A stretch of DNA of 64,000 bases from Mikania micrantha (taxonomy: Eukaryota > Streptophyta > Magnoliopsida > Asterales > Asteraceae), in contig CM018688.1 in assembly GCA_009363875.1 (NCBI GenBank), positions 62,783,001 to 62,847,000 on the forward strand, given 5' to 3'. Under the pieces are notes generated by a model. It was not told the origin of the DNA and did not search any database. It saw only the letters and a list, made by a program, of their open reading frames with translations. Position 1 is the first letter of the stretch, and each line of letters opens with the position of its first letter. This document shows, one piece after another, positions 1 through 11,100 of this stretch. The position numbers and the translations under genes were made by a program.

Positions 1-670
1 AGGTTAATACCACCAGAGATTTTACATAATGTTTGGTTCAGCTTCAAAACATGCCCGATCTGATCGCCCGATGCATATCTATCTTTGACCTGTAACATCA
101 GATATAAGGTCACAATTAGTTCATATGAACTAAGTAAGCAACCCCTCCCAGAGTTCCCAAAACTCATTTTAACACATCCACATATATATATATATATATC
201 ATATGGATGTTTATCATGTTTAGATAATAATATATCATATTCCAACATCAACCTGCACCCCACACACATTGTGCAATTATTTCCTTTAATGGGACATTTT
301 CATAAATATGACTATATTATCTAATTCAATTCCATCACCAGCACCTCTGGCTAAATTAAAACATCATATATATATATATATATATGTTATTGGGTTGACC
401 AATCACCAACACACATGTGGTTTCAACAAGTTAGTTTCCGGATTAACTGGTTATCCACACATTTGTGGTATCACAACAAAATGTAAAAATACATTTTTCA
501 CAATCAATATTCAAACTGAGTCATTTCTATTCGAGTTGACTCTCACAATGTAATAATATCATATTACCAATCATCAACTATTGCTCACAATAGTTTAATC
601 AAAATTACACTATAGTGTTCACATTCCTGTACTTCCACCATAGCTATTTGTCAGCACCTCTGACTATTCA

Positions 671-1478
671 CACATTTGTGGTATCATAATTAGTTCAAGT
701 CTTGAGATGTTCACCCACCGGTACTTCCATCTAAGACAAATTGCTAGCACCTCTAGCTATCCACCATTGTGGAGTCATAATTAATTCAAGTCTTAAGATG
801 TTCACCCACCGGTCCTTCCATCTAAGACAGTTGCTAGCACCTCTAGTTATCCACCATTGTGGAGTCATAAATAGTTCAAGTCTTAAGATATTCACCCACC
901 GGTACTTCCATCTAAGACAATTGCCAGCACCTCTGGCTATCCACCATTGTGGAGTCATAAATATTAAGTCTTAAGATGTTCACCCACTGGTACTTCCATC
1001 TAAGACAAATTGCTAGCACATCTAGCTATCCACCATTGTGGAGTCATACATATTCCAAGTCTTAAGATGTTCACCCACTGGTACCTCCATCTAAGACAAA
1101 TTGCTAGCACATCTAGCTATCCACCATTATGGAGTCATACATATTTCAAGTCTTAAGATGTTTACCCACCGGTACTTCCATATAAGACAAATTGCTAGCA
1201 CATCTAGCTATCCACCATTGTGGAGTCATACATATTTCAAGTCTTAAGATGTTCACCCACCGGTACTTCCATCTAAGACAATTGCTAGCACCTCTAGCTA
1301 TCCACCATTGTGGAGTTATAAATATTAAGTCTTAAGATGTTCACCCACCGGTACTTCCATCTAAGACAATTGCCAATACCTTTGGCTATCCACACATTTG
1401 TGGAATCACAATTATTTCAATCAAATTACTATGATGTTCACCCACCGGTACTTCCATCATAGAGTTCCCACAATTTCA
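671..1478. repeat. ~90-bp tandem repeat, about 8-9 units
   Basis: The core CCACCATTGTGGAGTCAT returns at 761, 851, 941, 1030, 1121, 1212 and 1302, with a diverged copy at 1390. Spacing is 88-91 bp. Each unit also carries a TTCACCCACCGGTACTTCCA block. Units are diverged by point changes, so this is an old minisatellite-like array inside the LTR. Confidence 0.95.
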
Positions 1479-2698
1479 TTAAACAAGGTATTGGATTTAT
1501 CATAGACTGTTGAACTTTTATTGTTCAAGTTTCTTCTATCACTAATGCCATATTTATCATACAGTTTATTCAACAACAAAATCAATGTTCATTATGTGAT
1601 GTCATAGTTGTGGGATTACTTACTCAAACACCGGCTCATCCGGCTATTCTTATGCAATCTATGTTGCATATTCAATTCAATCGTGACATAAACACATTGG
1701 AACTTAACATATATACATTAGAGTCTATTAACTCAATTAGTTCCAATTTAGTTATGCCCATTCATTCAAATCAATCGATATATATATATATATATTACAA
1801 TCAAGTAGACTCTTTCTACTACTTATATGTAATGTTACAGTAAGTTAGGTAACTTACCTGGTTCAAACGGTTGTTCACTTCCTACAACCTCGTTTCCACT
1901 TTTGTGGCTTATCCCTTGACTTTCACCGTCAATACCTAGTTGTAATTCACATATATACAACTATATTCAATACATATAACGCATACAATCAAGTTCAACG
2001 CACTTGACTTGTTTGACTTTCTCAAAGTCAACTTATCACATAATTGACTCTATCTTACTACGTTTAGTAAGTCTTAGTCAATTATCACAATTAGTCATAT
2101 TTTATGCCTCCTTTAGGCATTTTATCATATATTAGTTACGATCTTTAATCACTTCTTGTATTCAAAAATTCATTTATGATCATAACTGTTAATAGTTTCA
2201 ACATCAATTCCTCACAATCATCATTTAACCCATGGATTATAATCCATAATTCATTTCAAAATCATAATCTACCCATCCTACTAGTTATCACACCATGATA
2301 TGGGTTTCATAACAACCGGACACTATACCGACTTCCAAACGAAGATTTCACCGTCCAAATATCAAGTTTTTCGTTTCTAACAATCTCTAGTCATCAACTA
2401 GGCAATAATCAATACCCATAATCATAGTAATACATTCAAAACTAAATTTAATCCACACAATATTAAACTAGTAGGATAAAACGAATCGTTACCCAATCGA
2501 ACGGATATTCAATCACCAAACAACGATCAGATGTTGTATTAACAATCCTTGGTACGATCCGGATGTTTAAACGGCTTGAATTTGACTTCCAGATGCTCAA
2601 AATTCGCTTTTGTGTGTTGAAAGTTCGAGTGAATGAAAAAAATATGCATTTTCCCATGAAATCTGATCTTTAGACACATTAACCGACTCACAATGCGC

Positions 2699-2746
2699 CG
2701 GGCGTACCGCCCCAACCCGACGTTTGGTCCGGGGCGTACCGCCCCA
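2699..2746 (-). promoter_or_regulatory. Pair of GGGCGTACCGCCCC motifs in LTR U3
   Basis: Two near-palindromic G/C-rich motifs around a GTAC core lie ~280-325 bp inside the LTR start (minus orientation). The same GCGTACCGC core occurs four times just upstream of the TATA box in each Tekay-like LTR further right. A cis-regulatory role is inferred from recurrence and position only. Confidence 0.4.
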
Positions 2747-3023
2747 AGTTAATTTCATCCAATTTTTGATCTTATCTTCGTTTCGCGATTCCGGACAATC
2801 CGTAACTCCGTTTCGCGCACGGTTTTCGCCCACGTTCACCATTTTTCGCATACTATCAACCTATAATAATTACAATCATCAAATCATCATGGATTTCTAG
2901 AACAATCACATGTGCTCTTGCCATTGATGATGTAATTCTCACATGTTTTCAAATGACAACAATCACAATCGTTCAATTAACGATTATTTACAATACATTC
3001 ATTATTAAAAACCGGTTGTTACA

Positions 3024-4278
3024 GTATGTTTCTGTCGATTGGTGCGAAACAAAGACAGCACACACATATATACCCTGGGTTCTATCGATTAACACCCTAT
3101 ATAATACACATGTGTTTTTTATATATAAATTTAAGTTACTTGTAAACATTTATTAAATCATTTGTGTATAAATGTTTTTTTTTTCTATTTTTGAATAACT
3201 AATCGGTTACAATTTGAATACATCCACACACATTTTGCCTCACGTATGTTAATTAGTGTGCTTTAGCGCTTTGCGCCCAGCATGGGACTATATTTATGTT
3301 CGCCTCATGCTTTTTAAAACTAAAAGTGTTTTCATCATCTTTATTCAACATACATTCATAATCACGAAAAGGTGTGAATTGTTGATTGCTATATGCTATT
3401 CATCCATCAATCAAAAAAGGGGTGTCATGTTGTGTTGGAGAAGGTATATATGAAATCTATAACCAACACTATCTAACTATCTAGTCAAAATAGAAATAGT
3501 TTAAAACATACCACATGCACACTAAATGTAAATAATGATACTAGACCTTGAAAAGAAATTCTAACCTAAAAAATAATTTTTAATATTATGTATTGAAAAA
3601 ATGTTTTAAAAGATTTAAAGACAAAGTAAGCTAAGAAATTTACTAACATAATAAAAAAAAAAACCAGGATCAAACAACAGAAAAGTAACTACCTAGATTA
3701 GAAATGCTAAAGAATGACTAAACAACCGAGAATGAGTGAAAACTGATGTTAGATCTAAAGATACAACTGATTTTTTATACACTGAGGAATGTTAGATCTC
3801 ATGGTTAATTGGTTAGTCTTACTAGCACTACAAAATGAATCAAAGGATCGTATAAAGCTCACAAGGGGTAGAATATATCAAGTGTTTAGTCACTCCAAAC
3901 TAGGATGCAAGGGATCAATCTAATTAAAACCAACTAATGACTTGAAAAACAAGTAATAATAAATTCTAACATGAACATTCAAAGTCAATTAGTGTACCTG
4001 AAAACCCAAATGACATAAAATACATTAACACCTTATTGTTAGGCTAGTCTCACGAAATAATTAAAACCAACTCATAATCAATATCCTATGATCTATGAGG
4101 TCAAGATAAATCACAATTATATTTAATCACAAAGTCTAAATCTAAACATGACAAAAACACAATGAAAAGTGCAGTGAATAATTTGAAGAGAAAGCAAAAA
4201 ACAAAAAAATATAATTTGATTCAATAAAGAACCGTACATATATATGTTCTTTTGACAACATACGTGTGTGTATATATA
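3024..4278. other. AT-rich spacer, nothing recognised
   Basis: No ORF with family resemblance, no tRNA and no clear repeat boundary. It lies between the LTR end at 3023 and the MULE terminal repeat at 4279. Short ORFs at 3256-3453 and 2953-3156 have no coding character I can support. Confidence 0.6.
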
Positions 4279-4326
4279 GGAGCCGGATCAAATACATGTT
4301 AATCTTAACGTACTAAACGTAAGAAG
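4279..4326 (+). repeat. MULE left terminal inverted repeat
   Basis: Starts GGAGCCGG after a TA-rich flank. Bases 4293-4326 pair with the reverse complement of 29775-29808 with three mismatches in 34. The outer ~14 bases match more loosely. Confidence 0.75.
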
Positions 4327-4950
4327 CCAGAAAATGTATCACACGTGTAATTCTAAAATATGTTCCGGAGGGTTAATTTATTAAATGACACACAAGCTTA
4401 TTTTAAGAAACGATTTTCTTATTTACGCAATCGCACGTCAAACATGGAATCAGTTACTTTTTTAAAATTTTCATACGAATTCATGAATTCACCATTTGTT
4501 TTTGCTTCAACTTGAAATTAAGAAGAAAAATTAGAAGAACGTTTGAAGTTATACCATAAATGAACGTCGATAGAAATCGCGAATGTACATTATTTGATGA
4601 AAACATGTATTTTTTTTGAATTTTTCTTATATATTATAAGATGTTTTTTGTAATTAGGAGTGTAACACCCCGACCAATGGCGGAAACGTCGGGATGCCAC
4701 GAGGGATGTGTAGATTGTTCAAAAGCTCGTGGGCATCTAAATCAAATCATCATATAACATTCATTCAACCAAATTAATTACACAAAAATCATGTTCATCA
4801 CGAAATAGTTACATCAATTACAAAAGAGAATTAACTATTTAACTAAATTCAAGTCGTCAGAATTTCAGTTAATTAGCTAAGTCCAAGATCGTATATGATG
4901 ATTGTCCAAAAGGGTGGATTCTTCTTCATCAACCTACTTGGCTTCATTAC

Positions 4951-5633
4951 CTGAAACATGTGAAAATCAAGTGTCAACTACAAAGTAGTTGGTGAGTAAT
5001 CATAAGTTTTATATTTAAAACAAATGTTTTACAAAAGGGTTTGAAGAGTTTATATGTTCTTGATAACATCAGTATGAGCATCTGTGAAATCACCCCATAC
5101 AATATCCAAATACACATTCTCAACACATAGTTCAATCACATAATCACATACTCTAACACATCCTAAATAATCAATCATATGTTCAATCAAGCAATAATAA
5201 TCCATCAATATTCTCAATGTATATAAGTGACCATACATGTGTCATTGTATGTGACCGAGATCAATAACAACGACACACGGAGTTGTGGAAACATCCACGT
5301 GACAATACACGCAAACATTGAGGAAGACCGAAGTCAACCACAACGAATACACAGAGTGTGGAAACATCCACGTGACAATACATGCAGTCGTCGCAAATGA
5401 CACAAAGTCATAAGCTTCAACTCATGAAATAGTGACAATACATGCAGTCATTACAGATGACCAAGTTCATTAGTAACAAGTCATGGAATATGAAAGTCCA
5501 TAACTATGGATCTCATACAAGCAAATAAGTGTCATCCCTGTGTTATCAAGTCAATATATAAATCGGTATACATGTTTCACCTCCGAGTTTCAAAACAATT
5601 AGTTTAAAAGAAAGGGAGGGTATGAGAACTCAC
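4951..5633 (-). other. Predicted intron inside the LTR
   Basis: On the minus strand a strong donor (CTCAG|GTGAGTTCT) lies at 5633 and an acceptor with a pyrimidine-rich run (CACATGTTTCAG|GTAATG) at 4951, preceded by TTGACACTTG as a possible branch region. The same pair occurs in the LTRs at 25223, 39951 and 48711. The interval also contains ~75-bp imperfect repeats with GACAATACATGCAGTC (5290-5460). Splicing is not proven. Confidence 0.5.
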
Positions 5634-6239
5634 CTGAGTCCTTGAAATCAGTGTTTCAGTAGAATGCACGCTCACGTAGGTGAAAACCCAAAACACTTCA
5701 ACATTCTGTAATTATTATATGTTTTATATTCATAAGTGCTTGTGTTTTATTTAAATCATTTGCCCATAAGTGTTACTTTTAAATCACTAGATATGTTCTT
5801 AACTTAGTTTCATTATCCTAAGTTAAGCTGTTACACTTAAGGTTTTATTAATATTTGTCTCAAAATTTAACTTACTTGCTTCTTCTTTTATCATCATCAA
5901 ATGATAAACAAGTCTTAAGATCCTTGGTATGTACTCATAGGTATGTATATGTAAAGGTAATGATCCTATCATACATATACCTATACCCCCATGCATGATT
6001 TCATTCAAACCACCATCGTAGCCTAGTTCATTATATCCACTTTAAGTTTTATAAAAGTGTATTTAAAATATCCATATGAGATGTTACTTTACTCCATCAA
6101 ATTCAATACATATTTAATTCATGGTGTTAAAGAAAACTTGTGTCTAGAGAGAGAAAAGGTGGTGGTTTCATGGAACCTTCATACATGCCTAATGATCCTC
6201 AATACCCTTGTTCCTAAGTCCTTCTCCTTAATCCCTTGT

Positions 6240-6790
6240 CATCAAGAATTAAGTTTCGGCTACCCTAGGACCAGCGAACCTTTTGGTTCGGTGTCCTTAG
6301 GGTTCGGTTAAATAGGTTCGGCCCAAATATGGTGCTAAGGTTCGGCTAGCATATTACTAGGGTTCGTGATTTCCTTGCGACCCAAGGTTCGGCCTAAGAT
6401 GGAGTTTAAACTAAGGGTTCGTTTCATAGATAGGTTCGGCCAATGTAGCTTCTACCTAGCTCAAGGTTCGGGCCAAATTAAGGGAAGGGTTCGGCTAGGT
6501 ATTAGTTTCAGCGAACCCTTAAGGTTTGGCTACACAAGGTTCGGCTGAAAGGAAATGTTATGGCAAAAGGTTCGGCTCTTCCTGGAAGGTTCGCCTGGTG
6601 GGGTTTCCATGGACAAAGGTTCGTGATAGGTGAGGTTCGCCCTTGTGGAAGGTTCGGCCTAGAGTCCCATGTTCGGACAATGAAGGTTCGGTTCCATAGG
6701 GTTTGGCCAGATGCAAGGAAGGTTCGCTGCCTATGGGGTTCGGCAACAGGTGGTCCAGGGTTCGGCCAACAGCACCGCCCCACACGAACC
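6240..6790. repeat. Dispersed AGGTTCGGC short-motif block (copy at 15400-15950)
   Basis: The motif AGGTTCGGC or GGTTCG(C/T) recurs more than twenty times with irregular spacing of roughly 15-35 bp. It gives long spurious ORFs on both strands. The block lies in the part of the LTR that would be transcribed upstream of the predicted intron. The second LTR has the same block with few changes. Confidence 0.85.
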
Positions 6791-8157
6791 CTGCAATTAG
6801 TTCCTCTCATCATCATCCTCATCCGTTCATACCTGTTACAGATCGGTTCCTAACCTCACTAGGTCTCATATTAATCCGATTAACACATACAAAACCCAAA
6901 AACGGTATAAAAGATGATGCTCAAGTTCGAAATAGGGTTTTCACTCAAAACCGAAAAGTAAAGTGGTCATCTTACCTTCAAATCGTGATCAACAGTTGGG
7001 TTTCTTTGTATCCTCTTGTTCCTCTCGATCTCACGGTCGATTAGGCTTCGAGATCTCACGAATCCGTCAGGTAATGAAGGAGATAACTTAGAGAGAAGAT
7101 AGAGAGAGAGAGGGTGCGTTTTTGTGAGTTCTAGAGAGAGAATGAGAAATATGAAAATGAAGAAGAAAGGTGTTCTTCCTATTTAATTATCCACGTAGTC
7201 CCCGCGTGTTCGGTCTCGTTTTTATCGCGATATTGTTTTAGAATCGCTCAGTTTTTCTCGTAAATAAATTTAAACATAATACGTTTCATATAATTATATT
7301 TCATTTTAAATAAAATGATTTTAATTAATGTTGTGTCGTAAAACATTTTCGAATACGAGTGTATAGTAAAATCGTTTAATTTCAGATTCGTTAAATTAAT
7401 TCTTTAAGTAAAATAACTTGTTCGAATTTGTGTTAGGTTGTGATTCCTAATAAATATTTTTAGTTTATTTTTCTTATCTTATTAACAATAAATATTATTT
7501 AATTATCTCGTCGAAACGCGTTACTCGCGTACGTATTCGTAAAGGTCGTCACCTTTCCGAATCCGACACTCGTATCGTATTTCGATTTGATTTACATTTT
7601 ATGGAATATCGTTTCAGGATATTATTCTTAATAACTATATCCGTGTGAATCGTCACCCACGCGAATACATTATTAAGTTAATATTTCTGAATCAATATTC
7701 GCGTTTAAATTGTGTTCGTAACCTCACCATCGCATAATTAATTTCATTTATCCCCCATTATTTATTAACTTTAATATTATCAATTCCCAATCCAAAACCC
7801 ACTAAACCCAAGTCACTGACACATCCATGCTAGACCGAAATATGCATATGTATAGGGCTTATGTAAGGGTCATTCGCAACTGCCCTAGGCACCGTCCCAC
7901 CGCTATTTCGATAAACCATGACCATGTGTCCTTGACTATGTTTAGTAACCAAAACAACAACCAACTTGAATCCCCTTTCCATTTCCAGACCAGTAATCCA
8001 TATCATCTGAAATGTGACTGCGATAAACTCTCTGGTTCTGTTTAGTTGGGTTTCAACTAAACTTCCCATGGTTTACGCGTATAATATGTTCTAACCATGT
8101 ATACCAGTAACAGTGATAATTATCAAATAATAAAATTTCATCATTAATAATAAAATC

Positions 8158-11100
8158 TCAGGTCGTAACAGTACAATCGTACGGATGTACGGAAGTACGG
8201 ACGACCGGAAGTACAGTGATGTTACAGTCTCCCCTAGTTAAGGGAATTTCGTACCGAAATTCAATTGGAGTGACCGTAGTAAATAAATGCGGGTACTTAA
8301 GCTTCATCTGATCTTCCCGCTCCCAGGTGAACTCTGGACCCTGCTTCGATTCCCAACGTACTTTGACAATTGGAATTCTACTACGTTTGAGCTTTTTAAC
8401 CTCACGATCCATTATCTCCACTGGTCTTTCAATAAAATGCATGGTATCATCGATGCGAATATCATCGAGTGGTACCTGAAGATCCTGATCAGCTAAGCAC
8501 TTTCTCAGATTGGATACGTGAAACGTCGGGTGCACGTTACTAAGTTCAGGAGGAAATTCCAACTTATAGGCAACCTTCCCGATCCGTTCAAGGATCTTAA
8601 AAGGGCCAACATATCGTGGAGTAAGTTTACCCTTATTCCCAAATCGTACAACGCCTTTCCAAGGCGACACTTTGAGTAATACCATGTCGTCAACTTCGAA
8701 CTCCAAAGGTTTTCGTCTTTTATCCGCGTAGCTTTTCTGTCGACTACGTGCAGCTAACAGATTGTCTCGGATCTGGCGGATCTTGTTAGTCGTTTCCTGA
8801 ATAATCTCGGGACCAGTGATCTGCGATTAGCCGACCTCGGTCCAACAAATAGGTGACTGACATTTCCTGCTATACAGAGCTTCAATTGGCGCCATACCAA
8901 TGCTCGCATGATAACTATTGTTATACGAGAACTCAACCAATGGTAAATGGCTATCCCAATTGCCAGCAAAGTCGATGACACAAGCTCTCAACATGTCTTC
9001 CAATGTCTGAATCGTTCGCTCTGTCTGTCCATCCGTTTGAGGATGATAAGCAGTGCTAAGATCCAGTCTTGTTCCAAAGGCTTCATGAAGTGATTCCCAA
9101 AATCGTGCCGTGAAACGAGCATCACGATCCGATATTATGCTTAGGGAAATACCATGTCGGCTAATGATCTCATCAATGTAGATACGCGCTAACTTCCGCA
9201 CAGGGTACTTTTCGCGTATCGGGAAGAAGTGAGTCGATTTTGTCAATCTATCAACAATTACCCAAATGCTATCTTTACCGTTAGTGGTCCGTGGGAGTTT
9301 GGTAATAAAATCCATGGAGATATTCTCCCACTTCCACATGGGTATTTCTGGTTGTAATAACAATCCCGAAGGTCGCTGGTGTTCTGCCTTGACTTTAGCA
9401 CAGTTAAGGCACTTGGACACATACTTAGCAATATCCTTCTTCATACCAGGCCACCAATACAAGTCCCTAAGGTCTTGATACATCTTATCAGAGCCTGGAT
9501 GGATTGAGTAACGTGACTTATGAGCTTCATCCATAATCACCATCCTAAGATGACCTCTGTTCGGTATCCACAACCGATTCAAATAATACATTAAACCATC
9601 ATCCTTAGTTTCCAATAAGATTTCAGCCCCGCAAGACATCTCATTTTTCAAGTTATCTTGAGCTAATGAGTGTTGTTGGGCTGTGAGAATATCATTACGG
9701 AGACTAATGTGCACTCGAACACTATGAATCTGAACTTGACTTTTGCGACTAAGCGCATCTGCTACTACATTCGCTTTACCAGGATGGTAGTGAATTTTAC
9801 AGTCATAATCGTTTAACAGTTCAACCCGTCTCTGTTGTCTCATGTTAAGCTCTTTCTGATTGAGAATATGTTGTAAGCTTTTATGATCAGTGAACACTAC
9901 ACATTTTGTGCCATAAAGATAATGTCTCCATATCTTCAAGGCAAACACGACTGCACCAAGTTCTATATCGTGTGTGGTGTAGTTCTTCTCGTGAATTTTC
10001 AACTATCTAGATGCATAGGCCACAACCTTTCCCCATTGCATGAGTACACAACCGAGACCTAGGTTGGATGCATCACAATAGACTACAAAATCATCATTTC
10101 CATCAGGCAGTGTCAAGACAGGAGCATCACAAAGTTTCTGCTTCAAAGTCTGAAATGCCTCTTCCTGCTTCGGTTCCCCCTCGTATGGTTTATTCTTTTG
10201 TGTCAAAGAAGTGAGAGGGACAGCAATCCTGGAGAAATTCGAGATGAACCGCCGATAGTACCCGGCAAGTCCGAGAAACGATCGAATCTCCGTCGGTGTC
10301 TTCGGTGTACTCCAATTCTTTATTGCATCAATCTTCGCAGGATCCACGTGAACACCATTTTCATTAACTATGTGTCCCAAGAACTGAACTTCCTTAAGCC
10401 AAAATTCACATTTAGAGAATTTGACATACAGTTGTTCTTTTCTCAAGACCTCCAGAATCAACTTAAGGTGTTGCTCGTGTTCTGCTTTGCTCTTAGAATA
10501 TATCAGAATATCATCAATGAATACTATCACAAACTTATCCAAGCATGGCCGGCAAACACGGTTCATGAGGTCCATGAAAACCGCCGGTGCATTGGTAAGG
10601 CCGAAAGGCATTACCAGAAATTCATAATGGCCATATCTTGTTCTGAAAGCTGTCTTGGGAATATCATCATCATATACGCGAAGCTGATGATACCCAGACC
10701 TAAGATCGATCTTTGAAAACCATGCCGAGCCTTGAAGCTGATCAAAGAGATCATCGATGCGCGGCAGTGGATATCGATTCTTGATTGTGAGCTTGTTCCG
10801 CGATAATCGATGCACATTCGGAATGACCCGTCCTTCTTCTTGACAAACAGGAGCGGTGCACCCCATGGTGAATGGCTCGGGCGAATAAATCCTTTATCGG
10901 TTAGCTCTTGTAGCTGACTCGCCAATTCTTGCAACTCCGAAGGCGCAAGTCTGTAGGGAGCTTTGGCGACTGGGTTCGCACCAGGTACTAAGTCGATTCG
11001 AAACTCTACTTGACGTTCTGGTGGAAGACCCGGCAAATAGTCTGGAAATACTTCTGGAAAATCTCTGATCACAGGAACATCTTCAACTCTCTTCCTTTAT

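Larger units (their letters stand above)
1..3023 (-). mobile_element. Ty3/Gypsy LTR piece (cut by window start)
   Basis: The right edge reads ...CCGGTTGTTACA, which on the minus strand is a TGTAACA LTR start like those of the chromovirus LTRs elsewhere in the window. Two copies of the motif GCGTACCGC (2699-2746), also present in the promoters of the LTRs at 25223, 39951 and 48711, support an LTR on the minus strand. A good splice-donor consensus (minus CAG|GTAAGT, at 1857) lies where the other LTRs have one, and a 90-bp tandem array sits beyond it. No coding sequence is visible. The left end lies outside the window, so I cannot tell a solo LTR from part of a full element. Confidence 0.6.
4661..8226 (-). 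repeat. 3' LTR of the degraded chromovirus (3566 bp)
   Basis: Begins TGTAACACCCCG and ends GATGTTACA. On the minus strand the pol reading frame runs ~23 codons into it. The PPT-like tract GGGGAGAC (minus) abuts it at 8227-8234. It contains a predicted intron (4951-5633), an AGGTTCGGC-rich block (6240-6790) and a GA-rich tract near 7090-7140. A TATA-like AATTAAATAG (minus) lies near 7177. Confidence 0.92.

Noticed and set aside
731..974. Repetitive ORFs of 75-77 aa
   Set aside because: They are the 90-bp tandem repeat read through; 90 is a multiple of three, so frames stay open by geometry.
671..1478. CRISPR array
   Set aside because: The whole unit repeats with drift and there are no unique spacers; eukaryotic LTR context.
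3024..4278. Helitron or another named element in the left spacer
   Set aside because: I found no TC...CTRR hairpin end, TIR or coding remnant that I could defend.
6508..6853. ORFs of 97-104 aa on both strands in the LTR (repeated at 15670-16015)
   Set aside because: They are produced by the AGGTTCGGC repeat block, occur on both strands at once and sit inside an LTR; no domain resemblance.
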